From Sitta carolinensis (taxonomy: Eukaryota > Chordata > Aves > Passeriformes > Sittidae), in assembly GCA_032173965.1 (NCBI GenBank), contig CM063299.1, positions 2,167,501 through 2,231,500 on the forward strand: a DNA stretch of 64,000 bases. The letters are read 5' to 3'. Numbering within the stretch: position 1 is the first letter of the stretch; every line of letters begins with the position of its first letter. Under the pieces are notes generated by a model. That model made no database searches. It was given only the letters and a program-made list of their open reading frames with translations, and was not told where the DNA came from. The translations under genes and the position numbers were made by a program. Of this stretch, positions 10,701 to 21,700 are shown in pieces.

Positions 10701-12599
10701 ACAATTTGAGGGATCAGCTGCCATTTAATCAACGTCAGGAGATTGTCAATTCCTTCCATGATTTATGGCTTGGAAAATACAGAATTATTTGTAAAATAAC
10801 AAGGAGCATCTCCCTCCCCAAAAGGGATATTTTGAAAACAAAGCAAACTTAAACACAAAACTATCCTGGAAGAATTTTCTCAGGGTTTTGAAGTGCTTGC
10901 CTTAGCCTTGAACTCCCTGTTGACATAAGTGTTCCTTAGTCCTTTGCAGGTGCTACTGTAGTGTCACAGAGCTCTCAGGAGCCCATTACAGTCTTTTGGC
11001 CTGGGGAAAAAAAAAAAGAAAAGAAAAAAACCACTTTAAAATCCTGAGTGGCTTCTTCAAAGCTGGAGCTCCCTGATAAGGAGCCCGAGTGTGTGGTTTG
11101 CCCGTGTTCTAACGCTTTCTGCAGTGTAACTCACCCCCCATGGGGCCACTGGGCCCCATCCCTCGGGTCACTGCTCTGCCCCCACAGCCAGAACCTCCTG
11201 AAGTGCCTGCTCAGCCCCTTCCAGGCTGAGGAAAGCATTTGAGCACAGTTCTTCAAAGAAATATTGGGTACCTAAAGCAGGGAGGTGCAACGCTCCAGGA
11301 CCTGTCCCAGCTCCTCCACAAACTCACCTGGATGTGGCATTCAGGCTTTCCACGCTGCTTTTGTTGTCTCTAAAAGGAGACTGGTGATTTCATCTTCTTC
11401 CTGTGCTGCAGATATTGTAGGTCTTTATATTTATAAAAGGGATTCAGGTCATCAGGCCATCAGCAATTTGAAAGTGTGTGTGCCCATGTTCAGCTGGGTC
11501 TGGGAGGGAACAGCAGGAGAAGGAGCTCTTCTCCAGGGAGACAGGGATGTTACTCTTCCTCTTTAACAATATTCAAAGCAGAAATTGTTAAATGATTCAA
11601 TTACACCTGTATTTGGACAGCTGTTTGTCCTGGTGATGGCAGAGGATGAGCAGCTCCCCCTTTTCCAGCAGCTGTGCAGCAAAAGCCATGGCTGGTGGTG
11701 AGCTCTGCCCAGTAAAGACACCTGCCCCCAGAATCCCCCTCCTGCTCCTTCTGACTCCAGCATGTCAGGGATGTTTGTCTGCATGGAGACCCACTTTGGA
11801 GTCTACAGAGATGTTCCAAGCAGAATCTGGGAGAGCTCAGGAATGCGTGCTTTATTTAAAAAAAAAAACCCCAACCAACAAAAACCCAACACTGGAGGCA
11901 GTTTAGGTATTTAGCTCCTGAAGCATTTTTTGTATCTCTTAATTACTTATAATCTGACTTTTCTTTCTAATTGAGGCTCCCAGCATCTGTCTAGCTACCA
12001 ATACTCTTAACTACTAATTTACATTGCAGTTGGCACCTGACCTTACATGACACATGTAAGACTCTTAGACAGATAATCCTGGCTTCTTCTTGAGACTTAT
12101 GTCGCCATGGAGGGGTCAGTGGTGTGAGACAGCACAGCTTGAGGTGCGAAGTGCCACAGCAGCTCACACACTTTACCTTGCTGAGTCTGGGAATCCCTTA
12201 ACAGGCTGATCCGGGCTTTTGCACAGCCAGGCCTCCTGCTTTTGTCCCAGGCAGGCATTTTTCTGCCTGTCACTTCCAGGCCTTAAAGCAGCACGTCTGT
12301 GTTGGTTCGTTTGCAGCCATCAGTAGGCACATTTCACACTGAATTCCACCCCGTGGGGCCGTGGCTAATTGGACAAATTTGAGCAGCAGGCAGGAAAGCC
12401 ACGGCAGCATGGAGCAGTGATATATGGGCACGGGGAAAAGGGTTGGGATCTTAAAGTCACAGCTCCTCTGCTCGCCTGCCTGGCTCCCAAATTTGGAGCA
12501 GGATGGCTCTGAAATTCAGCTTTAACATCCTGCACTGTCCCCTTGGTGCTCCAGGGTTTTCCAGAGTGGCTCTCTGTGCATTTCATTCAGCTCTGGATC
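7760..12599. other. intronic stretch with candidate conserved block
   Basis: No gene is seen; one CR1 fragment inside is listed separately. Positions about 8250-8830 are AT-rich, repeat-free and dense in TAAT, CTATTTATTTATTCC and ATTTATAAAT words, a composition typical of deeply conserved vertebrate non-coding elements. At 12042-12060 a perfect 8-bp inverted pair occurs (CTTACATG, 3-bp spacer, CATGTAAG). An A-rich patch lies at 11008-11031. Confidence 0.4.
10165..10281 (+). mobile_element. CR1 LINE 3'-end fragment
   Basis: Diverged sense-orientation CR1 tail: ACCAGGTTGGATGG, ACAGCCTGGTTTAGTGCAAG, GTGTCCCTGCCC, GTTCCTTCCAGGCCAAAC, TCTGTGATTCT in the correct order. It is strongly mutated, so an old insertion. 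Confidence 0.75.
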
Positions 12600-12772
12600 C
12601 CAGAATTATTGAGGCTGGAAAAGCCCTCCAGGATTTTGGAATCCGACCTGTGACTGATCATCACCTTGCCCCAGCAGTGAGTGCCACATCCAGTCATTCC
12701 TTGGACACCTGCAGGGATGGGAACTCCCCCACCTTCCCAAGCCTGACCAGCCCTTCCATGCAGAACACTCTG
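12600..12772 (-). mobile_element. CR1 LINE fragment, antisense
   Basis: The + strand reads as the reverse complement of a CR1 3' region: CAGAATTATTGAGGCTGGAA, AAGCCCTCCAGGATTTTGGA, then TGCCACATCC, ACACCTGCAGGGATGGGAAC and CAAGCCTGACCAGCCC in that order. The element therefore lies on the minus strand. The open frame at 12503-12775 across it is not a gene. Confidence 0.8.
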
Positions 12773-15349
12773 TGAGGAGCAGGAGAAGTGTCTGCCCCTT
12801 GGGAATGGGACACAGGAACAGCCCAGCTCAACCCCCTGAAATTAAAGCCTTGCTCAGCTTTAAACTGCACAGCTGCCATCCACATCAGGGTTTTTTTTGG
12901 GGAATTTCCTGCAATATTGCTGCACCAAGGTGGTGCAGGGAGACTGTTATTAGCAGAGAGAAAAGGGGAAAAAAAGAATTTCAGAACCTTAGCAATAAAA
13001 GGGAGTTGAAGGGTTATTTCTGGTCGTAGATGTTTCTTTTCTATTTTATGTTGTTTAAGCATAATAAATGTCAGATGGCTGGAGTAGCATGTTTTATTAA
13101 AATGAGTGAATTTGGAGGTCAGGAGAGTGCTGTGTTGGTAGCCCTGTGCACAGGATGGCTTGGTTTGGGTGAGGGCAAGTGGAGAACTCCATCCCAGTGT
13201 ACAGGGACCAGTTTTAGAAGCAGAAATAGCCTGAAATCCTATTTCTGTGTAATTTCTTTGGGTTTTGGTATCTCTGCTCAGCCAACAAACAAAAGTGCCA
13301 TCTAATGACAGCTGTGAAAAACCTTTTGGAATGCAAAACTGAAGAATATTATGTATAATTGTTCCTTAGAATATATTTATATTAGTGACATTTTGATCTG
13401 TTAGAGGTTCCCCACTTGGATTTTGCTTTTTTAAACATCTCTGAGAAGCATTGCCCCGTATGCTTGTTTTTCACAGATAATGGTAGGTCTGAAAAAGATC
13501 TTCATAGGCACAAAAGCCAAGTGTTGAAAGACTTCCCAGAGGTTGGCTTTGGGGACAAGTCCTGATATTTTACATCAGTCAGACTGAAAATCTCTGCCTG
13601 ACTCTTGAACATGCAGAGAACTCGCTTGGGTGCAGCAGCTCCAGAGAGGAAGGGGAAAAAAAAGAAGTGTCTTGGTGGCTTTCAGAGCATCTGGCCAGAG
13701 TTTTATGCTTTTACTACACTCTACTGATGCTCAGGGGTTTAAGGAAATAGATGCCTTTTGGCTCTTCCTGTCAGTGGAGTGAGTTGCCACAGCAGCAGTG
13801 TCTCTCACTGCCCTAAAATGCCAAATTATGGGGATGTCATGGAAAGGTCTCTGCCAAATGGCACGGAAGTGATGGCTTCAACAGATAGTAATTATTGTTT
13901 TTTTCTCTGTGATGGATGGCTGTTTATATTTAATGTAGTCACTAGATGAAAATGGAGGTCTTTGGTTAATCAGATATGGGTTTAGAAACCAGAATTAAGT
14001 CATTCATGTGGATATGGTTGAATTTCCTCGTTTCCTTGTGACCTGTTCCTTCAATCCTGTAGCTTAGATCCGAGGGTTTGCTTTACTTAACTTTCCCCAA
14101 ATTGAAATAAAAAGCAGCTTACTTTAACATATATCATGGGAACACTGGGGATTTTTCCCCCTCCAGGCTACTCAAAACAAGCCCCAGGCCCAGCAGTCCC
14201 GAAAACTTTTGCGAAGCTGGAAGTGCAAGATTTAAAGCCTTGTAACTTTACTCTGTCTCCACAGTAAATTATTTATGCAGAACGTGTCAAAAGGCAGATG
14301 TGGCTGAGCAGTGGAAGTTGCTGCTGGGGTGGTAATGACAGGAGAGGCCGTGGTGCTGCCCAGGAGGGTGGCAGAGACCCCAAATGGGATTCAGGCTCTG
14401 CTCGCATCCCTGCTTTTCCTATGGGAACACTGCTGCTTCCCATGGCAGCTGATGGGAGTCTCCCAGCCTCTCAATCCCTCAGAAGCACCAGAACACCTAT
14501 AAATACTAGAATGGCTTTAAAACCATGTGGAGTGTTAGACCAGCAGCTACCAGGGTATGAACAAGAAGGTCAAGAAAAAAACAGGGGTCATAAATATTTA
14601 AGGAGCAGTTTTTGCTGGAGAAAGGAGGGTCCTGCCAAGCATCCCTGGATCCTGACTCCATCAGCCCCTTACCAGCCATGCAACAGGAGGGACAGGACTT
14701 CTTCTGCCCTCCCCATCCCCTTTTCCTCCTCCTGTGCAGCAGAAATTCCTCTCCCGTCCCAGCAGGGGAAGTGGTGAGGGTCCCACCCGAGCAAACCCCA
14801 TCCGAGCCTCGTGCATCCCTCGGCAGCAGCACCAGCCGCTCGCACAGAGGCTTGTAAATATGAATCCTTGCTCGAGTGCCAAAAGTATAATTAAAAAAGG
14901 TTTCGTCTTTTGGCTTTTGTCTACATACTTTCCTAATATTGTCACTTGGCAGGGCCGGGGTGTCTCTCGCGGTGTAATTGCCGCAGAACATTTCCTTGAA
15001 AGAGCAGCAGCACCCCGCCTCCTCCTGACACTTCATGTGCAGAGGCGAGGCGGTTTTACAGCGCTGGGGAGTGTGCTCTGCAGCCCCGGGGACGGGCTCA
15101 GTGCCCCAGGCTGCTGGGCACAGGCAGGAGATGAGTTTGTGCCTGTGCACAGGGATCACAGGCTTTGACAGTACGGTGTGGCTGGGGGTGTTTCCTTCTC
15201 TGCCCCCTCTGCAGGGTCTGGTCCCACAGCAGCAATGCCCTGGGCTGGGTGGTCACACTGAGCAGGGTCCCTGCAGCAGCAGCAGCACAGCTCCAGCTCC
15301 CATCCTTCAGCCTCTCTGCCTGCTGGGATTGCAGGGATGCCAGGACTTC
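12773..15349. other. intronic stretch with candidate regulatory block
   Basis: No gene is seen. The 217-residue minus-strand frame at 14506-15159 has no recognisable domain or splice context. Positions about 14845-15010 form a compact non-repetitive block with TTGTAAATATGAATC, AGTATAATTAAAAAAGG, CCTAATATTGTCAC and several retained CpGs (CTCGAG, CTCGCGG). It looks more constrained than its surroundings, but that needs an alignment. Confidence 0.4.
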
Positions 15350-15644
15350 TGTTGTCCCTGAAAATCAGTCTTCTGATTTGTTTTAGTATAATAGAGTCAG
15401 TTCTCATGAATTGTAAGATAAACAAGGATCATGTTTGCATTCCTTTGTAAAAGAACTCACCTGATGGACTGCTCAAGTGACCAGTGGAGATGGAGAGGTG
15501 GGAACTTCTCTGTCCAATCTCTGGTCACTGTCCAAAAACTTATATGTACGAGGTCAACAAAAAACTAGAGAGTTCTTTTCTTCTTCTCTGCCTGAACACC
15601 TGTTGTGTGTGTTGCTGTGTGTTTCTCTCTGTGTCACAATAGCA
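15350..15644 (+). mobile_element. solo LTR, endogenous retrovirus (ERVK-like)
   Basis: A 295-bp element begins TGTTGTCCCTG and ends ATAGCA, and is flanked by a perfect 6-bp target duplication GACTTC (15344-15349 and 15645-15650). TG...CA ends and a 6-bp duplication are the hallmarks of a retroviral LTR of the alpharetrovirus/ERVK type. The inverse copy at 38319-38610 defines the same ends. No internal viral genes or second LTR are next to it, so this is a solo LTR left by LTR-LTR recombination. Confidence 0.9.
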
Positions 15645-15650
15645 GACTTC

Positions 15651-18616
15651 TTCTCAGGCTTAAAAAGCCAAAGGGCTCTCGTCCACCCCATTAAAGAGTG
15701 CCAGGTAATCCCTTTATGCAGTTAGGGGCATTTCCCTGCTGGTGCATCACCACCTGCACGAGGATGAGGAGTGCAGGTGCCTCCCTGTCAGGGGCTGAAT
15801 GGCAAGGAATCCCTCGGGATTCATTTTTTTTTTTAAAGAGCAGTCGTGGTAATATTAGAATAAGTAAATAAACAGAACAGATCTTTAAAATCAGTTGCAG
15901 AATATGCTTTCTATTTTTGGTCAAAACTTTGAAGATCTGGAAGTTGTCCAAGTGTTTCGAAACGAAACCTTAAATTAAATCGATGGCTTGGAGGGGTTGG
16001 TTCTTTTTCTTTTTTTTTAATCTTTAGTACCAAGAAAATTAATCTTCCAGACAGGGGTTATGTTTGAGGGAAGAGCAGTGCACAGGCAATTAGGACTTTT
16101 CCCCCCTTCAGAGTGGTGAAGTAAAGTTTGGGGTAAAGCAGGCTCGGGTCTTCAGCTGGGCTAAATTAGCCCAGCTCCACTCAGGCTCCAGCTGTAGGCA
16201 CATATTACTGCTCCATTGCAGCAGATCTCATTTATGACATGTTTTTAAAGCAGATCTGTGAAATGATCCAGCTTTAAAAAAATAACACTAATAAGGGTGT
16301 AGTTACATGAGCATCTTATCCTGCAGCAAAGCCAGTTTAAGAGGCTCCCAGCCCTTCCCTGACCCTGCCTTCTCCTTCCAACCCCACGCTTCATTTCCCC
16401 TCAGCTTTGCTGCTGCCACTTTTTGGTGTTTGTGGGTTTGGGTTGGGGTTTTTTTCGTGTTTCTTGCATCGTTGCAGTGATCAAGCAGGAGATGGAGCAC
16501 ATGGTGTGATGCAGCAGAGGGAAGGCCACGAGGGGCAAGGGGGAGGGCTGGAAAGGATGCAGCAGAGGCAATTTTTCATATGAACTCCAGTGCCAGAACA
16601 GGTGTTCTTGCAGCTGCCACTAAACCCAAGTGACCTTTGGGGCTCTTTTTGAAGAGCCAGGCAGGTGAGCAGCTGAGTGGGCACTGCTGGCACTGCCTGG
16701 GGCAGGGGTGGGAGCACACACCCCACCAGAATCACAGAAGGGTTTGGGAGGAAGGGACTTTTAAAGGCTCCTGCAGTGACCAGGCTGCTCAGAGCCTCAT
16801 CCAGGCTGACATTTCCAGGGATGGGGCACTTTCCACCTCCTCAGACAACCTGTGCTGTTGGCTGAGCCTTTGGCTCCTGTTGTCAGCTGGAGCACAGTTA
16901 CAGTCAGTTCCTGGACCTCTGCTGAGCTGGGGCCACAGCTATGAGTTGTGAAGTGAATCACACTGATTTTTTGTTCTCCACAGCAGTTTCCTTTCCCCAG
17001 AGTAGCCCTGGTGTTAGTGCTGGAATAGAGGAGAAGGAGTCAAGATTTCAAGTAATCTCAGAATGCTTCACTCTACCAGGAAATGCAGCCTGCTGGCCTC
17101 TGCACTAGGCAGCAATGAGATCAAATGCTTCCCTAACCTATTTACTTTAAATGTATCTTGAATATTAGCAACGATGGAGTAAACAGACAGCTCTTTGAAA
17201 AGTGTGGTGTCTGGTGAGTGTCTGACACAGTATTTAATGAGTGCAGGAAGGGTTTTTATCCAACTGCCTTCGGTATGTGGAATGCGTTTTCCCCTTGTTT
17301 TGACTGGATGGGTCTTGTGGCTGATCTGTTTAAAAACACTGAAGTGAACAGTTGCAGCAGTGGTGGTATCTGAGACCTGCACGTGGTGCAGATGAGGTGG
17401 GAACACACAGCTTCCTTCATCTGTGGTGTGGTTATCAGTGCTCCCCAAATCCTGCTGCTGATAGCATTCCGCAGCCTTCCCAAAAGAGCTGAAAAACATG
17501 TCATGACACCTCCCTGGGGTGGCAGTGTGGCCTTGGTGGGGAGCTCCTGTCCCTTGGAGTCCCCAGCACAGTGTTGGCAGTAATGCCCAGCATGGCTTTG
17601 CTTGTCTGCTGCTCCCTGGGAGCAAGATGTATTGCTCACTCCTCTTATTCCTTTATACATTACACAGAGTGGAAACAAAAATCAGATATAAACACAGAGT
17701 CCATCAATCATTACTAACCCAGAAGATAGACTGTGATAGTAAATCTTCCTTTAGTCTTCTTCTTTCTGGGCTTTACACACAGCAGTGCAGCAAGTAGGGA
17801 CACAAGAAGAATTAAGTTGTTTGGGTGCACACCAGGGTGGGTCTGGATAAAACCAAAGGGGCTGTGAGGTGAAGTGCAGCAGTTCTGGTTTAGCTGAATC
17901 AGGAATAAAGTGCTTAACCACAGCCCCAGGTGGAGGCAATGCCCTGAATATCCCCTAAGTACAGATTGGGACCAGTGGCTTTGCCATTTGGATTTCTTTA
18001 GTAATCATTTTTTTTGTGGCAGCACCAATGAGATCAGGGTGGTAAGAGGGGTTTGTTTGCATTTGGCGTTCATGTGATTTCTCTTTTGATTAACCTTTTG
18101 TGTACTACAGCTGCTCTCTGCAATCCAAAGGGGGTTTATGAGTTGAGAATTTATGATAAAGTGCTCTAACATGAGGAATTTGAGCTGGATTAAGCTGGGT
18201 GTGCACAGGTTATTGCAGCAGTGTTCGCTAGCTTTCCTTCTTCCTGTAATTCTGTGGATCCCAGTTATGTGAACTAAAATTCATATTAGAACATTAGCAA
18301 ATACAAATGTGTAGCCACATTCTCATCATTTATCCTAATTTTAATTCTTTGGATAAAGTACTTTGTCTTTATCAATTCACAGGAATGGAAGTGACAAGCC
18401 TGTTTATAACTATCAGTGATACAGAGCAGCAGCTCCAAAAATGCCATGGGATTTTGGAATCAGCACTGAGAAACTTTTCCATAAATGCCAGGAATAACAT
18501 TATATTTGAATATTTAACCCTTACCCAGGCAATTTGAGGACTGGAAACCATATGTGCTTTTCATAATGGGAGCCAAGATGACCCTACATATAAAGATAAA
18601 TATAACTACATAAAAG
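15651..18616. other. intronic stretch without recognised gene
   Basis: No gene is seen; one antisense CR1 lies inside at 16729-16860. The 185-residue minus-strand frame at 17068-17625 has no recognisable domain. Otherwise this is ordinary AT-leaning intron. Confidence 0.5.
16729..16860 (-). mobile_element. CR1 LINE fragment, antisense
   Basis: GAATCACAGAAGGGTTTGGG, GAAGGGACTTTTAAAGG, TGACCAGGCTGCTCAGAGCC, CATCCAGGCTGACATTTCC and AGGGATGGGGCACTTTCCAC follow the order of a reverse-complemented CR1 3' end. It is truncated and moderately diverged. Confidence 0.85.
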
Positions 18617-18780
18617 CACTGGGGAAGGATGGTGTTGTGGTTAAGAGCTGGGCAAGGGCTGGGGAGCTCCAAGGTCTAATCCCAGCTCAGCCACAGGCTT
18701 CTTGGGTGATCCTGGGCATGTAACTGAATCCCTGCATATTTCAGTTTTTCCACTGGGGAATGAGAGATAATAACACTGCC
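18617..18780 (+). mobile_element. MIR-like tRNA-derived SINE remnant
   Basis: GGTGTTGTGGTTAAGAGC, then TCTAATCCCAGCTCAGCCAC, GGGTGATCCTGGGCATGTAA, TTTCAGTTTTTCC and GAATGAGAGATAATAACA follow the order of the MIR consensus. They include the tRNA-like A-box and B-box regions and the core. MIR is an ancient SINE predating bird-mammal divergence and is rare and decayed in birds. The match is from memory of the consensus, not a search. Confidence 0.75.
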
Positions 18781-21700
18781 CCAAGCCGTGCCGGCAGGGG
18801 AAGCGCGTTGCTGCGTGGGAGGTGTGGGCTGGGAGATGGTGCTGGTGACCACCAGGAAAATCTGACCAGGTGCTCTGCAGAGGGCACGTGCTGCTCCACT
18901 GCCAGTGGGATTCAGTTTCTCCTCTCCTTCTCCAAAGGCTGGATGAATAAACTCCTGCCTTAATTAGCATGTCAGACCAGGGAAGCACACCTGAACTCCG
19001 GGAAGTCACATCCTTGGCAAACGTTCCTTGTTTGAACATAATTTAAATTCAAAAGCAGTGAGGGGAGGAAAATGAGGAAAGGAAAGGGAAACCTGCAGTA
19101 GATGAGCCCATCTGGTTTTGTTTGAGTGCTACCTAAGTGAGTCATGTTTATTGGTTATAGACTCGTGTTTGCTTTATACGCTCGCGGGCCAGGTAGCTCT
19201 TGTTCTGCTCGTGACTTGGCATCCACTTCTGCCCTTCTGCTCAGGAGGGACAAACCCTGCTTCTCTGAAAAACTGGGGTCTTTCAGAGTAACCATGAGGA
19301 AGGAGCCTGAATTGGCCAGTGAGCACTCCCACTTGCAGCCTGTGTCTCCTGTGGGATGTCATTCCACCACCGTAGGAGCCAAGGGGCTGGGCTGGCAGCC
19401 CATGAGAGGCAGCCTGTGCAGCTGCTGGCATGAGGAGGGGATGCTGGTGGTGAGGAGAGGTGTGGAAGGAGCAGTCCCTGCTCTGGGAAGCAGGTAAAAG
19501 CCTGTGAAGTGCTGTACAGCCCTGCTGGATGCTGAGCAGCCAGCACTGGGCCACGTAAGGTGCGGGGGAGCGTGATCACCCATTGTTTGGAAGGAAGAGT
19601 TTTGATGTAATTATACCCTTCAGCCATTGCCACACTTTCCTCCCTTTCATCTCCAGGCAGGTCCACACGTTCAGATGTGAAGCTGGAAATGAAACACATC
19701 TGGCTATCCCAAAATGACAACAGGCTTTTATTTGCTATTTTTGGTATACAACAAAAGCTTTGTATCTCGCTAATTGAACATATGGGCTCTCCCTTGCTTT
19801 TTCCCCCCTGCTAAACTCCACTTTTCCATGTGTCATCATACGATTCCAACATTTGATCTGTCGAGTCCATCTCAGCCATGTGTTTGTTGTAATCTGCTAC
19901 ACATGTAGGCTTGTTTTCGTGTGCGTCCTGACCTCCAGTGAGAGCTGCAGTTGTTTCCATCATGGATAGTGTTGAGGAGTTACACATCCTTTTTATCAGT
20001 GTTTTTGGCCACCGGCAGCTCCTCGCGGGGCTCCTGCCAAGCCTCTGAAAGCTCGGGCTTTGGGGCAGCCCTATCTGTTTGTCTTGTGATACCAGATGCT
20101 GGCTTTCTTCAGTGTAACAGAAGTAGAAAGGGGAAAATTCCCAAAATAGAAAATAGCCCTGTCAGTAAAACCCGGAGAAGCTGAGGGTCAGCTTAAGCTT
20201 GGTAGAGCTGGAGCTTAAGGCAAGGATGGAGGTGAGTGGCTGGGGGATGACCACTGGGCAGAAGGCAGGGAGCTCCTTAGGGTCAGAACAATCTGTGGGA
20301 TAAAGAGAGGAAAATTCCCCTGTTGCAGAGGAGGCAGTGTCATAAAACCCCACTGGGAACTCAGCCCTGCACGGACGTTCGTGAGACTCGCCTCATTACG
20401 GGTACAGGACCTCTTGATTACTGTGAAAGATTCGTCATCAGAATATTTTTTTGTGCCTGTGGGGGATCCACTTAGTTATTTCCAACTACGGCTCTAAATT
20501 GTTCCCATGCTTCATCGTGCTTTGATTAGCTCAAAATCTTGCAGTAACTGTTGGAGGCTCTCACCGTGACAATAAAAAACCAGGTGACAGTGATCAAACT
20601 GTGGGATGTGGAGTGGGAACTCGTGGGGATACAGGCAGGGGACAAGGAGCTGCTGGGGCTTTGGGATAGGGTGAGGTGGGAGGTAACCCCTTTTCAGGTT
20701 CCTGAGCACTGAAGGACAAAGCACCTGCAGCTTTCCCCATGCTGTGTGTTGTTCCCCAGGAGAAATGGCAAATAAATGCCAAAAAAGCCAGATAATTGTG
20801 CATTTAATTGCCACACACAAACACGCAGGCATAGCCCCAGCCCTTGGGTCCCCATCGTGTGCCAGCTGTGCTAATGGTCACCTTCCCTGCAGTAAATACT
20901 GGGCCAATTTCATCACATTTGGCTTATGTTTATCAACACAGCACTTAAGCACTGAGGTTTTGCTTGCAGTGAGGGAATGAGTCCATCTCTGTCTCGCCCC
21001 GAGGTGAGGGCTGAGGAGCTGTGCGTGGGGTGTCCTGGCTTGGAGGCTCCTCAGCCTGTGTTGCAACCCTCTGACTGCAGCAAAAAAATCAAATATTTGT
21101 GCTTGAAGACAGAGCTGAGGCAATTTCCACCAGGAATACGCCATCTCTCACCACTTGAACAATATTATACATTCATTGTGCCTTTATTCTGTCCAGTTCT
21201 TGACATAAAGTGCTGAGCAATTTTGTCTTGAGCTCCCTTTTTAGCCAAGAGTATAAGCTCAAAAAATTTGAGCTTGCACCCGAGGACTTCCCAATCAACT
21301 GAGGAATGAACTCTGAAGCAGAAGTTGTATTTAGCAAAATGGACTTAACAATTATTATTCATAAATGCACATGTTATGGCTGCAGTTGTTTCACTTCTTT
21401 CCTTTACGGCCCTATAAATTGTATACAGAACATAAAGGCTTTACTTCTTAAATAAATGTTTTGCAGCCGCCATAAATTATCTTTCTTGCATTCATAATGA
21501 AAAAAGAAAATCACTGTTTGATGTTTTATATCCTCTTCACTAAAATGTAAAATATGGTAGTTGGAGCCAGATTTTATCTCATTTGAAAATAAAAGAAGGT
21601 TCATTTCCTACTAATTTTTTTCAGTCTTAGGTTTGGAGTTCCCATGAAGTGTTGCCCAAACTGCAAAGCAGCATTACAATAAACTCTGCTTTAGCTGAGG

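Noticed and set aside
14506..15159. 217-residue minus frame
   Set aside because: No domain, overlaps the AT-rich candidate block, no splice support.
16431..16450. G-rich GTGGGTTTGGGTTGGGG as telomeric repeat or G-quadruplex
   Set aside because: Only three G-tracts and not TTAGGG units; too short to support either call.
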